A DNA stretch of 64,000 bases from Archangium minus (GTDB taxonomy: Bacteria > Myxococcota > Myxococcia > Myxococcales > Myxococcaceae): contig NZ_CP043494.1 of the NCBI RefSeq assembly GCF_044360475.1, forward strand, positions 11,160,001-11,224,000. Direction: 5' to 3'. Below are positions 9,201 to 17,347 of the stretch, one piece after another (the stretch's first letter is position 1; every line of letters begins with the position of its first letter). Both the position numbers and the translations under genes were made by a program. The notes under the pieces were generated by a model. It saw only the letters and a program-made list of their open reading frames with translations, did not search any database and was not told the origin of the DNA.

Positions 9201-11658
9201 GGGCCGGCGTCATCCACGGCCAGATGATGAATGAGCCCAGGGAAGGAAGGAGCGCGAAGCCGGCGAGAAGGACCGCGAGCGGACGCACCTCGGGCGTGAC
9301 ACGCGAGGCCAAGGCCACCGCGGCAGCGGCCAGGAGCACGATGACGCCAAACCAGGGCACCTGGATGGAAAAGCCCCAGACGAACGCCAGGAGGGCATAG
9401 GCGACGCCGGACCAGCCGAGCAGCCGCGCGCGGCCCCCGAGCCCACCCAAGACAGCGAGCCCCAACGCCGAGACCGTGAGCGACAGGGGCACCCACGAGG
9501 GATCGACGAGGCTGGCGAGCTTGGGCACCACGGCCGCGGCCCCGAAGCTGGCGACGGCGAGCAGATACGGATTGGCCAGGTTCCACGCCACGAGAACCCC
9601 GGCGGCACCACAGAGAACCAGGCCCATCAATGCGGCCCCATGGGCGCCCGCCTGGAGGCCATAGACGAAGCCAATGACCGAGAGCCACCCCACCGCGGCG
9701 CTGAAGGTGAGGCACGTGCGCCGGGTGCAGACGAGCGACAGCGCGGCGAACACGAGCGCCACCCCACCGCACACCACCGAGGCCACCGCGGGACCAAAGA
9801 GGACCTGGGCGGAGAACGAGAGGAGGAAGGTCAGCGCGGCGCCGACGATGGACAGGTAGAGCCGCTCGAAGAACAGCCCGCTGGTGACGCAGACAGCGAT
9901 GAGCCCGAGCGCGGTCCAGAAGGCCGGACGCTGGTCGACGCCCGCGTGCCCGAGGAGGACGAAGAGGACACTCGCGACGGCGGTGGAGCGCAGGAGCACC
10001 TCGGCGCTCGCCTCGTCACGCGCCGAGGGGGTCCGCTCCGCGCGGTGACGCAACCACCCGGCGAGGACGACGCCCGCGAGCACAAAAGGCACGGCCGAGA
10101 TCGCCCCGTAATGGAACGGAAGCTTACCGGACACCGGGTAGCCGAGCGCGGCCTTGAGCGAGTCGAGCAGGGACCGCACGACGCCCGGGACGAGCTGACC
10201 CGAGGAGGCATAGGAGAAGTACGCGCCGGCATAGACGAGGTACAGCCAACGCACCCGGGACAGCTCGCCCCGGGAGAGCCCGAACATGGTCCAGGTAAAG
10301 GTGGCCGCGGTGAGGAAGAAGGACGGGGGCGAGCCCGTGGCCGCGAGCACGAGACAGACCACCTGGAGCGAGGCGACGCCGACCGAGAGCGAATCCGCGG
10401 CCTCGTGAGGAGGAAGCCGGCGGAAACCAAGACACGTGGCGAGAAAGAAGGCGAGGAACGGAGCGTAGCTGCCGAAGGAAGGAGGCACCCCGGCGGCGGA
10501 AAGAGCCAGGTACAGGCGCACCCCGTAGAGCAGCAACAGGTACAGAGGCGCTGCCAGAGCGAAGGCGAGCGCCTTGGTATTCCGGGGCTCAGGGACGGAC
10601 CGGCGAGAGAGCGCGAAGAAGAGGGCGCAGGGCAGGACGTTGAGCCAGAACGCGGGAGCACCGAGACGCGCGAGGAGCGTCGCGAGCCCCATCATCAACG
10701 TCGTACCGAGCAGCGCGAGCTGGACGAAGGGCCGAGAGGGCGCGTCGAAGGATTCAGCGGGCTTGCGGACGAGGGCGGCAGCGCCCACGGACCAGCCGAG
10801 GAGCAACGGAAGGAGAAGCGCGAGCGGAACCCCGTCCAGACTGAGACTGTCGAGAGGCCCGAGCGCAACGCCCGCGAGCGGAGCCACAGCGGCGCCGATG
10901 AGACCGAGGATGCGACCCGCGCCGGCGAGAGCCTCGCGGCGAGCGAGCAGAGCCCCACAGAGAGAGAAGGCGGCGGAGTAGCCCGCGGTCATGCCGAAGA
11001 CGACGAGCGAGCGATAGAAGGAGGTGAGTCCGGCCCAGCTATCGAAGGCGAGATAGAGGGAGCCCGCGACGATGAGGAAGGCGCCGATGAACCAGCCAAT
11101 GCTCTCGTAGAGGAAGGGGCGCCAGACGGTGTCCCAAGTAGAAACCTCCTCAACAATGCGAGCGGTCACCGAGCGAGGCGCAGGAGCCTCGAAGAGAGGC
11201 TCGGTGACAACAGGAGGAAGCGCCACCCCCTCTCCCTCTGGGAGAGGGCTGGGGTGAGGGTCAACAGGAGCCGTGCTCTCCTCTGGAGAACCTTGAGAAT
11301 CCCCCGCGCTTTCAACCACCATCGGGGAAGGCCCAGGCTCCGCGTCCTGCCCCGCCAAAGACCCAGCGGGTTCGACCACGGTGTCGGGAGCCACAGAGAC
11401 AGGGGCCACGGAGTCCGCGGGAGACTCAGCGAGCACGGAGAGCAGGATGCGAGCCTGCCGCTCATAGCGCTGGGTCAGATAAGTCCGAGCGCCCTTGGGG
11501 ACATACGTGGAGTCCCACGCCTCCATCTCCGAGAGAAGGAAGTGAACGTGGTCGAGCTCTCGTTCGAGGACTTCGCGAGGACGTGGGGCCATGGCCTTGC
11601 CACACGCGGCACAGAGAAGTCCGCCGAGACGCTCCTGGCGGCAGGACGAGCAGTACAT
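6292..11658 (-). CDS. Giant polytopic membrane protein with N-terminal zinc ribbon
   Basis: A 1,788-residue protein. Residues 4-19 hold two CxxC pairs (CSSCRQ and CAAC), a small zinc ribbon, followed by a charged helix (ELDHVHFLLSEMEAWDSTY) and a low-complexity acidic/Pro stretch to about 155. From about 185 to the C-terminus the sequence is an almost unbroken series of hydrophobic segments, roughly fifty by eye, joined by short loops rich in Arg and Pro. No transporter or enzyme motif was recognised. The architecture (ribbon, helix, many membrane spans) recalls DUF2157/DUF2339-type bacterial membrane proteins but is far longer, suggesting internal duplication. The low-complexity linker contains an in-frame repetitive palindrome (listed separately). 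Convergent with the toxin-immunity pair. Function unknown. Confidence 0.75.
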   Translation of the reverse strand: MYCSSCRQERLGGLLCAACGKAMAPRPREVLERELDHVHFLLSEMEAWDSTYVPKGARTYLTQRYERQARILLSVLAESPADSVAPVSVAPDTVVEPAGSLAGQDAEPGPSPMVVESAGDSQGSPEESTAPVDPHPSPLPEGEGVALPPVVTEPLFEAPAPRSVTARIVEEVSTWDTVWRPFLYESIGWFIGAFLIVAGSLYLAFDSWAGLTSFYRSLVVFGMTAGYSAAFSLCGALLARREALAGAGRILGLIGAAVAPLAGVALGPLDSLSLDGVPLALLLPLLLGWSVGAAALVRKPAESFDAPSRPFVQLALLGTTLMMGLATLLARLGAPAFWLNVLPCALFFALSRRSVPEPRNTKALAFALAAPLYLLLLYGVRLYLALSAAGVPPSFGSYAPFLAFFLATCLGFRRLPPHEAADSLSVGVASLQVVCLVLAATGSPPSFFLTAATFTWTMFGLSRGELSRVRWLYLVYAGAYFSYASSGQLVPGVVRSLLDSLKAALGYPVSGKLPFHYGAISAVPFVLAGVVLAGWLRHRAERTPSARDEASAEVLLRSTAVASVLFVLLGHAGVDQRPAFWTALGLIAVCVTSGLFFERLYLSIVGAALTFLLSFSAQVLFGPAVASVVCGGVALVFAALSLVCTRRTCLTFSAAVGWLSVIGFVYGLQAGAHGAALMGLVLCGAAGVLVAWNLANPYLLAVASFGAAAVVPKLASLVDPSWVPLSLTVSALGLAVLGGLGGRARLLGWSGVAYALLAFVWGFSIQVPWFGVIVLLAAAAVALASRVTPEVRPLAVLLAGFALLPSLGSFIIWPWMTPALSVALFIPWALGASVAAARWGRSASTLTAGIVALVYPVVAAMAAGGNQPYPLSLGIAFAALLTARALHPSLSVVVASLWVCVYLFPRFRAPHALGAATLLSLIALLESHRAAFRHLAGERRFALAASLCALPFLLIACWGAHEPMRLLVLAGTVLLPLVWTRANRQPFFAALAPLFTLLLVLESRQSMPWACALPLLALLVVRAAEHLPAARVLLLGRSEEAVAHQLSGWMQGALTLVGVVLVPETKASPWVFAPLVASLVLLPGPKPSVRVGLGVGLLLFCLPLHPVAIVLLLALGFLTHLLPSALWAFFRTPEDTLLRPVTVVGSLALCGWTLVLDAPTPGAITLLAGVLLVGAFLLSLPWMLTASVLALAGASLGRTPEHGFLEWRPESALAFGAVALGAALLSALCQVGRVQRAVSRWAERLSPGLPDTWSEPLWMAGALATGVPVVVHLLNLGPGALPLPVALLAGLASLVLMVTRERAMANVATALLAGVLVAAVPPLWAPAVVSGTGLLLCMVGTWLDERDIRVGAALHHAGWVLSLLSLFGLRELKHPGTAVCFFFGITTAWAVVYRRPERAVVGWVASLVGLHALLAHVGALLSTGRGAEFILPFFGALSALLATAALYLASDRVRRGVGHSFAVIAMVEVLGGLALVPGSAGVLMAALVDCVCLAVLFFALVRRAVREKDETSAFLAQGTLVLGYLSVRLHALASGLGTADSIAALVGGALFSGLYVFVMREGSGLPVFRRPALWGAFLFPLAGLLTAPWHQPLYVAALLVGYAAHFAALSVHPSQRGVSSLVSVGAFNAALFLVWVGTGAGEPQYYVIPGGLSLLVLLRVFHDALEPDTRAKLRALAITIVYVAGAWKPLMFQDGGAMLLCVLLCLVGVAAGMALRIRSYVYLGSAFLVTCVLANLARFGIRDHRMGAAFLSLLGVGVVGFMVLFTAKRAELLERYERVRAMMATWEG
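11225..11263. repeat. REP-like palindromic repeat inside a coding region
   Basis: CCCTCTCCC-TCT-GGGAGAGGG lies here, flanked by GCTGGGGTGAGGGT, the known widespread bacterial palindrome that yields peptides such as LTPALSQRER or PSPLPEGEG. On the minus strand it is read in frame by the giant membrane protein gene as PHPSPLPEGEG, in its disordered linker. A related copy lies at 60973-61009. Confidence 0.7.
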
Positions 11659-11806
11659 GTTGGGTGAAGCCCCCTACAACGACCATGCCGGGCGAGAAGC
11701 CCAGGGAAATGAGCAACTTGGACTTGGGGGTGCCACCCATACGACGCAGTGCGCCCAAGTCCATGTGCAGCCTACTGCACATGAGAACACGAGCGCACGG
11801 GGGAGC

Positions 11807-13267
11807 CTAGGCCCAGGCCCAACCGACATGCCCATCTGGGCGAATCAGGAGCCCGCTCAACCCACGGAGCTCTTCGCGGTCCTCACCCAGACGGGCCTGA
11901 ACGACGTTCGTCCATCCCCGCCACGTCGGATCCAACTGAACCGCGGGTCCGTGGCCGCCTCGGAGTTGCAGCAGCAACCACTTCCCCTCGTGCATGAAGG
12001 AATAGAGCCTCTTCACGACTCCATCGAGCAGCGTCAGCTCCAGGTCAGGGAGCCGCTTGCCAATCAAGGCCGTCACGAGCCTGCCCTCGACCCGAGGGGC
12101 AGGTAGCTCCAGGTCCGGATAGGCCACGTCCATGGCCCCTAGACGCTCCGCCAGGGAGCGATTCAAGGCGGGGTCCTTCAAGAAGCCCGACATCAGGTCG
12201 CGCAAGGCCAGGACGGACGGTGTGCAGCCCATGAGGGCGGTCTGCGCCTCCGTGTTGCGAGTGAGCGCATGGCCCACGGGGTAGCGCTCCCGGTGGTAGC
12301 TCTCAAGCAGCGACTGCGGAGCCTGGTCTCGCAGTACGCCGGCGAGCTTCCAGCCGAGGTTCATGGCGTCCTGCAAGCCGACGTTGAGGCCCTGCCCTCC
12401 AGCGGGGAAGTGGATGTGCGCGGCATCGCCGGCGAGCAGGATGCGACCCGACCTGTAGGATTCAGCAATCCGCGTCTCGTTGCCAAAGCGCGACAGCCAC
12501 TGAGGGTCTCTCATCCCGAGATCGCTGCCACAAATCCTCGTGACGCTCCGCCTCAACTCGTCGAGGGTGACGCTCTCCTTGACCGGCACCTGCATGCGTT
12601 CGGGATCGAAGACGATGACGCGGTGGAGGCCGGGACCGAGCGGGACGATCATGATGCCCCCCCGGGCGTTGATGGCAGAGAAGGCAGGCGTCGAAGGAGG
12701 CTCGGCGAGGACCACGTCGCCCAGCATGGCGGTGACCGAGGTGTCCGTACCCACGAAGCGGATCCCCGCGAGTTGCCGGACGATGCTGCGCGCCCCATCC
12801 GCGCCCACCCCATAACGCGCGCGGCAGCGGAAGTCCTGGCCCGAGGCCGAACCAACGAGGTCCACGCCATCGGCATCCTGCCGCAACTCCCGAATCTCGT
12901 ATCCACGCCGGATGTCCACGCCGAGCGCCCGGGCGCGCTCCTCGAGCAGCGTCTCGGTGACGACCTGGGAGATGAACAACGTGAACTTGAAGGTCGTGTC
13001 GAGCGCGGAGAAGTCCAGCCGCGTGTCGAGCATGCCGAAGTGGCCGGTCGGCAGGGGCTTGCCGCGCTCCAGGAAAGGCCCCTCCCATCCGCGCAGCGCC
13101 AGGACCTCAATGGAGCGCGGATGGAGCGTCAATGCGCGCGATTGCTGGACCGGCTCACGCCGGCGCTCGAACACCGTCACGGCAATGCCAGCCAGAGCCA
13201 ATTCGCAGGCAAGCATCAACCCTGTCGGACCACCGCCCACCACAGCGACCTCGATGACATCCTTCAT
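11807..13267 (-). CDS. FAD-dependent aromatic monooxygenase (PHBH-type)
   Basis: A 486-residue class A flavoprotein hydroxylase. The N-terminus has the dinucleotide fold GGGPTGLMLACELALAG ending in an acidic/Arg residue pair (FERRREP); the middle has GVGADGARSIVRQLAG (DG motif); and LLAGDAAHIHFPAGGQGLN binds the FAD ribityl/pyrophosphate (GD motif). The last 100 residues resemble the thioredoxin-like tail of polyketide and phenol hydroxylases. Such enzymes use NAD(P)H and O2 to hydroxylate aromatic rings in catabolism, antibiotic synthesis or tetracycline/rifampicin inactivation. I start at 13267 (MKDVIEVAVVGG) because GGAG precedes it; a start 13 codons earlier adds no fold element. An AraC-family regulator diverges 101 bases away and probably controls it. 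Substrate unknown. Confidence 0.88.
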   Translation of the reverse strand: MKDVIEVAVVGGGPTGLMLACELALAGIAVTVFERRREPVQQSRALTLHPRSIEVLALRGWEGPFLERGKPLPTGHFGMLDTRLDFSALDTTFKFTLFISQVVTETLLEERARALGVDIRRGYEIRELRQDADGVDLVGSASGQDFRCRARYGVGADGARSIVRQLAGIRFVGTDTSVTAMLGDVVLAEPPSTPAFSAINARGGIMIVPLGPGLHRVIVFDPERMQVPVKESVTLDELRRSVTRICGSDLGMRDPQWLSRFGNETRIAESYRSGRILLAGDAAHIHFPAGGQGLNVGLQDAMNLGWKLAGVLRDQAPQSLLESYHRERYPVGHALTRNTEAQTALMGCTPSVLALRDLMSGFLKDPALNRSLAERLGAMDVAYPDLELPAPRVEGRLVTALIGKRLPDLELTLLDGVVKRLYSFMHEGKWLLLQLRGGHGPAVQLDPTWRGWTNVVQARLGEDREELRGLSGLLIRPDGHVGWAWA

Positions 13268-13368
13268 ACCGGAACTCCATGGCAATGATTGTTCATGCAT
13301 CACCATAGGAGTCGGCGCGTCTGGCGTGGTATCGTCATCCAGCCAAAGAATACCGACTTTCCGCCAAC

Positions 13369-14175
13369 ATGCCGAAGCCCAGTGAGCGCATCATCGCCGC
13401 CATCGAGCGTCCGGACGACCCGGCGCTCATCGCCATACCCATCCACTCGGGCCAGGATCCCGAGCTCGCCCGGCACCGCCATGTGCGAGGGCAGCTGTTC
13501 TCCATCGAGAACGGGCTGCTCGTCATCCATACCTCACGCGGCAATTGGCTCATGCCACCGGGAATGGCCGGCTGGATTCCTCCCGGCACCTGGCACTCGG
13601 CGCAGTGGTTCGGCCCGACGAGCGGCTGGAGCGTCTATGTCTCGGCCCCGGCCTGCGAACAACTGCCCAAGGAGGCCCGTGTCGTGCGGATGTCCCGGGT
13701 GCTGGAGAGCATCGTCGAGCGCGCCACGGACTGGGAGCTCGGTGCGCCGCTCAGTCCGCCCCAGGCCCGCTTGGCGGAGGTCGCCATCGACGAGCTTCAG
13801 GTGGCGGAAGAAGAGCTGGCACTGCGCCTGCCCATGCCGCGGGAGCGGCGGCTCGCCGCCATCGCCCGGGCACTCCTCGCGGATCCAGCCGATGCAAGAA
13901 GCATCGGGGCCCTGGCCTCCTGGGCGGGCATCAGCGAGCGGTCCCTGACGCGCCACTTCAAGCAGGAGACGGGCATGACCTTCGTGCACTGGCGACAGCA
14001 GGCAAAGCTGGCACGCGCCCTGGAGCTGCTGTCGGAGGGAGAGCCCGTAGGAAACGTGGCCTTCTCCCTGGGCTACGAGAGCGTGAGTGCGTTCATCGCC
14101 ATGTTCAAACGCTTCCTCGGAACGACCCCGGCCCAGTGCATGGCCGGGCGTCGCAACCCGGAGGCGAGGAGATAG
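13369..14175 (+). CDS. AraC-family transcriptional regulator with cupin-like sensor domain
   Basis: A 268-residue regulator. Residues 1-115 resemble the cupin arm of AraC proteins (HRHVRGQLFSIENGLLVI, then LMPPGMAGWIPPGTWH), presumably a ligand pocket. Residues 160-262 carry two helix-turn-helix units: the first in SIGALASWAGISERSLTRHF, the second in VGNVAFSLGYESVSAFIAMF, with the family ending FLGTTPAQ. It lies head-to-head with the FAD monooxygenase gene across a 101-base gap (13268-13368), the usual layout for a regulator and its target, so it probably responds to the hydroxylase substrate or a related toxicant. I could not identify a paired operator in the gap. The start ATG has only a weak upstream purine run. 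Confidence 0.88.
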   Translation: MPKPSERIIAAIERPDDPALIAIPIHSGQDPELARHRHVRGQLFSIENGLLVIHTSRGNWLMPPGMAGWIPPGTWHSAQWFGPTSGWSVYVSAPACEQLPKEARVVRMSRVLESIVERATDWELGAPLSPPQARLAEVAIDELQVAEEELALRLPMPRERRLAAIARALLADPADARSIGALASWAGISERSLTRHFKQETGMTFVHWRQQAKLARALELLSEGEPVGNVAFSLGYESVSAFIAMFKRFLGTTPAQCMAGRRNPEARR

Positions 14176-14201
14176 AAGGAGGGACGAGCCCTCCCCCTGC
14201 C

Positions 14202-15056
14202 CTACCCGCGCAGGAACGCGGTGCCGTGACTGCCGGGCTGCTCGGCCTCGCGCAGCACGGCGTCGTTGGGCGAGATGCCCACGATGTGGATGGCCTCAAT
14301 GCCCTCCTCGAGCATCTCCAGGCTCTCCTCCACCTTCGGAATCATCCCGCCCTGGATGACACCGGAGGCGATCTTCTCGCGGGCCGCGGCGGGCGTCAGC
14401 GTGGGCAGGCGAGTGGACGGATCATCCTTGTTGGCGAGCACGCCGGGCACGTTGGACACGAGGAACAGCTTGGCTGCTCCCAGCTTCGCGGCCACGCGGG
14501 TGGCCACGGTGTCCGCGTTGATGTTGAGGACGTTGCCCTGCGCGTCACCCGAGAGCGAGCCGAGCACTGGAACGAAGCCCGCATCGGAGATGCGCTGGAA
14601 GGCCTCGGTGTTCACGCCGGTGACGTCGCCCACCAGTCCGAGGTCCACCGGGTCGGGGCCCGCGCCGCTCATGACCTTGGGAGGCCGGCGCTTCGCGTCG
14701 ATCAGCCCCGCGGACATGCCGGTGGTGCACAGGGCGGGGACTCCGGCGATGCGGAAGGCCGAGGCCACGTCCACGGACACCTGGCCCGCGAGCGTCATCT
14801 TCATCACCTCGAGGGTGGCCTCGTCGGTGTAGCGCCGGCCGGCCACCATCTTCGGCTGGAGGCCGAGCTTCTTCTGCATCTCGGTGGCCTGGGGCCCACC
14901 GCCGTGGATGACGGCCACGCGGATACCCGCGTCGAGGAAGGCGCGCACAGCGGCGCCCACGCTCGCGGCCAGCTTCTGCTTGTCCATGGCCAGCTCGCCG
15001 CCAATCTTCACGACGAACCAGCGCCCTCGAAAGTCGGTGAGCTTGCTCACGGCCAC
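14202..15056 (-). CDS. argB: Acetylglutamate kinase
   Basis: A 284-residue amino-acid kinase catalysing the second step of arginine synthesis: N-acetylglutamate plus ATP to N-acetylglutamyl phosphate. Visible landmarks are the phosphate loop FVVKIGGELAMD, the substrate glycine turn VIHGGGPQATEM, RYTDEATLEV, the substrate-binding LNINADTVATRVAAKLGA, and a C-terminal IQGGMIPKVEESLEML with the conserved Lys. Length is normal for ArgB. The start codon is GTG (15054-15056) and it overlaps the end of argC by 10 bases, so the two are translationally coupled in one transcript. No N-terminal sensor helix of the long arginine-inhibited type is obvious. Confidence 0.95.
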   Translation of the reverse strand: MAVSKLTDFRGRWFVVKIGGELAMDKQKLAASVGAAVRAFLDAGIRVAVIHGGGPQATEMQKKLGLQPKMVAGRRYTDEATLEVMKMTLAGQVSVDVASAFRIAGVPALCTTGMSAGLIDAKRRPPKVMSGAGPDPVDLGLVGDVTGVNTEAFQRISDAGFVPVLGSLSGDAQGNVLNINADTVATRVAAKLGAAKLFLVSNVPGVLANKDDPSTRLPTLTPAAAREKIASGVIQGGMIPKVEESLEMLEEGIEAIHIVGISPNDAVLREAEQPGSHGTAFLRG

Positions 15057-16126
15057 AACCCCGGCTCGGCGAGGGTGAGACGCTCATCCCAGCCCATCAT
15101 CACGTTGAAGCTCTGGATGGACTGGCCCGCGCCGCCCTTCACCAGGTTGTCGAGCGCCGAGAAGCACACCACGCGGCGGGTGTTGCCCGTCACGGGGCCC
15201 AGCGTGAAGCCCACCTCCACGTAGTTGCTGCCGGACACGCCCACGACCTCGGGCTGACGGCCGCCGCCGACAATCCGGATGAAGGGCTCGTTGGCGAAGG
15301 CGGACTTCCACGCGGCGGTGAGCTGCTCCTGCGTGACGGAGGCGGGCACCTCCGCGAACGAGGTGGAGAAGATGCCGCGCGGCAGCGGCGCCGACACGGG
15401 CACGAACTCCAGCGACATGTCCTCCTTGCCGCCGGCAATGCGCAGCGTCTGGAGAATCTCGGGGATGTGCTGGTGCTCGAGCGGCTTGTAGGTGCGCAGG
15501 TTCGCCGCGCGCAGCGGGTGGTGCGTGGTGATCTGCGGATTGGCACCACTGCCCGAGGAGCCCGTGGCCGCCACGGTGTGGATGGGGCCGGAGAGCAGGC
15601 CCGCCTTGGCCAGCGGCAGCAGACCGAGCGCGATGGTGGTGGCGAAGCAGCCGGGGCTCGCGATGTAGCGCGCCTTGCGGATGGCCTCGCGGTTGAGCTC
15701 GGGCATGCCGTAGGTGAAGGTGCCGTCGGTGAGCATCTGCGGCGCCGGGTGCTCCACGCCGTAGTACTTCGCGTAGGAGGCCGCATCGCGCAGGCGGAAG
15801 TCGCCCGACAGGTCCACGATGCGCACGCCCGAGTTGATGATGTCCAGCACCACCTTGGCGGTGGTCTTGTGGGGCATGGCCAGGAAGGCCACGTCCGCGC
15901 CCGCCACCGCCTGAGCGGGCGGCATCTCCTGGAAGGTCAGGTCGGTGAGCCCGGCGAGGTTGAAGTGAACGTCGCCCACCTTCTTGCCGATGTTGTCCAC
16001 CGCGGTGATGCGCACCACCTCCACGTTCGGGTGGAAGAGGAGCCGGCGGAGGATCTCCGCTCCGCCGTAGCCGGTACCGCCGATGAGGACTGCCTTGACC
16101 TTGTTGGCCATGTGCGATGTCTCCAT
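15047..16126 (-). CDS. argC: N-acetyl-gamma-glutamyl-phosphate reductase
   Basis: The third enzyme of arginine synthesis, reducing N-acetylglutamyl phosphate to the semialdehyde with NADPH. The N-terminal nucleotide fold is VLIGGTGYGGAEILRRL; the catalytic Cys is in YIASPGCFATTIALGLLP; later blocks GSSGSGANPQITTHHPLR and GNTRRVVCFSALDNLVKG are typical of the family. I start at 16126 (METSHMANKVKA), preceded by AGGAAG; the inner ATG at 16111 has GGAGA and is equally plausible. Upstream codons look non-coding. It is the first gene of an argC-argB pair, transcribed away from a GNAT gene 142 bases off. Confidence 0.95.
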   Translation of the reverse strand: METSHMANKVKAVLIGGTGYGGAEILRRLLFHPNVEVVRITAVDNIGKKVGDVHFNLAGLTDLTFQEMPPAQAVAGADVAFLAMPHKTTAKVVLDIINSGVRIVDLSGDFRLRDAASYAKYYGVEHPAPQMLTDGTFTYGMPELNREAIRKARYIASPGCFATTIALGLLPLAKAGLLSGPIHTVAATGSSGSGANPQITTHHPLRAANLRTYKPLEHQHIPEILQTLRIAGGKEDMSLEFVPVSAPLPRGIFSTSFAEVPASVTQEQLTAAWKSAFANEPFIRIVGGGRQPEVVGVSGSNYVEVGFTLGPVTGNTRRVVCFSALDNLVKGGAGQSIQSFNVMMGWDERLTLAEPGLWP

Positions 16127-16268
16127 GAGGGACTTCCTGGGCGGGTGTATAGGGGCTCCCCCACCGGGAAATCCACCACGCCGCACCACTGACGCGGCGG
16201 GCCATGGGGAGCTGTTCACACAAGGGCACTGGCCTCGGAGCGGAGGCTATGGAACGTTTGAGTCCCTT

Positions 16269-16772
16269 ATGAGCACGGAACTGAAGCTGCGCCCCATCGA
16301 GCCGCGGGATGACGCGGCGGTGGCGGCAATCATCCGCAAGGTCATGCCCGAGTTCGGCGCGAATGGGCCGGGCTTCGCCATCCAAGACGCCGAGGTGGAC
16401 GGGATGAGCGCGGCCTACTCGCAGCCGGGTCGGGCCTATTGGGTGGTGGAGGACGAGACGGGCCGGGTGGTGGGTGGTGGAGGCATCGCCCCGCTGGAGG
16501 GAAACGAGCCAGGCGTCTGCGAGCTGCGGAAGATGTACTTCCTGCCGGAAGCGCGCGGGCGCGGCGTAGGCGAGCGGCTGCTGCGTCAGAGCCTGGAGTT
16601 CGCGCGGGAGGCGGGTTACCGGACGTGCTACCTGGAGACGCTGTCGGGGATGGAGCAGGCGCAGAAGCTCTACCGCCGCCTGGGCTTCCAACAGCTCTGC
16701 GCGCCCATGGGCGCCACGGGCCACTTCAGCTGCGACCGCTGGTACGCGCTCGACCTGCGCTCGGCCGAGTAA
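16269..16772 (+). CDS. GNAT-family N-acetyltransferase
   Basis: A 167-residue acetyl-CoA-dependent acetyltransferase. The fold landmarks are LRPIEPRDDAAVAAIIRKV (strand 1 and helix 1), GRVVGGGGIAPLEG, the motif-A block CELRKMYFLPEARGRGVGERLL with the pyrophosphate-binding R/G-x-G-x-G/A loop, and the final AQKLYRRLGFQQL. The substrate cannot be told from sequence. Because it diverges from argC, a link to N-acetylglutamate supply is conceivable, but that is only positional; classical ArgA enzymes have a kinase-like domain that is absent here. ATG 16269 was chosen because upstream codons lack fold similarity. Confidence 0.85.
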   Translation: MSTELKLRPIEPRDDAAVAAIIRKVMPEFGANGPGFAIQDAEVDGMSAAYSQPGRAYWVVEDETGRVVGGGGIAPLEGNEPGVCELRKMYFLPEARGRGVGERLLRQSLEFAREAGYRTCYLETLSGMEQAQKLYRRLGFQQLCAPMGATGHFSCDRWYALDLRSAE

Positions 16773-16846
16773 CAGGACTTCATAGCCGCGAGCAGGAGCG
16801 GGCCCCAACCACCGGGGTGCCCACTCCCGCCGCTGCGCCCTGAGGA

Positions 16847-17080
16847 CTACTTGTCAGTCGCGTCCTCGATCTTGTCGCCGGCCTTCTCGGCGGCGTCCTC
16901 GGTCTTGTCGGCGGCGTTCTCCGCGGAGTCCTCGACCTTCTCACCGGCCTTCTCGGCGGCGTCCTCGGTCTTCTCCCCGGCACGCTCGATGTCCGACTCG
17001 GCGCCCTCACGGGTATGGCGGCAGCCCACTCCCGTCAGCAGGGTTCCCAGCGCCAGAGCCAGCAGTGCCTTCTTCGTCAT
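16847..17080 (-). CDS. Small lipoprotein with LEA-like charged repeats
   Basis: A 77-residue protein: signal peptide MTKKALLALALGTLLTGVGC with a lipidation Cys at 20, then a purely charged, Ala-rich helix built of 11-residue units, AGEKTEDAAEK, AGEKVEDSAEN, AADKTEDAAEK, AGDKIEDATDK. The unit is also visible as a DNA repeat. Such sequences form extended amphipathic helices, as in LEA-type stress proteins and YtxH/CsbD-like small proteins. It is probably anchored to an envelope membrane with the helix in the periplasm. The ribosome-binding site AGAGGAGAG lies ahead of 17080. Role unknown. Confidence 0.75.
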   Translation of the reverse strand: MTKKALLALALGTLLTGVGCRHTREGAESDIERAGEKTEDAAEKAGEKVEDSAENAADKTEDAAEKAGDKIEDATDK

Positions 17081-17127
17081 GCGTCTCTCCTCTTGTGTGG
17101 CCCCGGCTTTCGGCCTCCGGAGCCGTT

Positions 17128-17325
17128 TCATGCGCGGGAAGGTAGGAACGTTTTGCCGGCTGCAAAGGGCTTGCGGAAAGAATTCGTGCCACGGGCGTGG
17201 CGGGCCCTCAGCGCTTCTGGCGGGAAGTGACCACCTTCGTCGAAGCGACGTCCGCCTCGGCCGGGCCCGAGACATCCAATCGTGCCCGCGACGACACCCG
17301 ACGGCTGGTTCGTGACCTTCGTCAT
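17128..17325 (-). CDS. Possible small ORF with strong ribosome-binding site (doubtful)
   Basis: GGACGGAGG sits six bases before an ATG at 17325, an almost ideal ribosome-binding site in an otherwise empty 267-base gap. The 65-codon frame begins MTKVTNQPSGVVAGTIGC, but its later codons do not have the GC-rich third positions of real genes here. A neighbouring frame (ending ADVASTKVVTSRQKR then stop at about 17227) has them. Either a short leader peptide, a frameshifted remnant, or chance. Confidence 0.25.
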   Translation of the reverse strand: MTKVTNQPSGVVAGTIGCLGPGRGGRRFDEGGHFPPEALRARHARGTNSFRKPFAAGKTFLPSRA

Positions 17326-17347
17326 GTGCAACCTCCGTCCCGAAAAG

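Noticed and set aside
9640..11667. Long plus-strand open frame (about 675 codons) opposite the giant membrane protein gene
   Set aside because: Its product is Arg/Glu/Gly-rich low complexity without fold, the usual antisense shadow in GC-rich DNA; the minus strand encodes continuous membrane segments.
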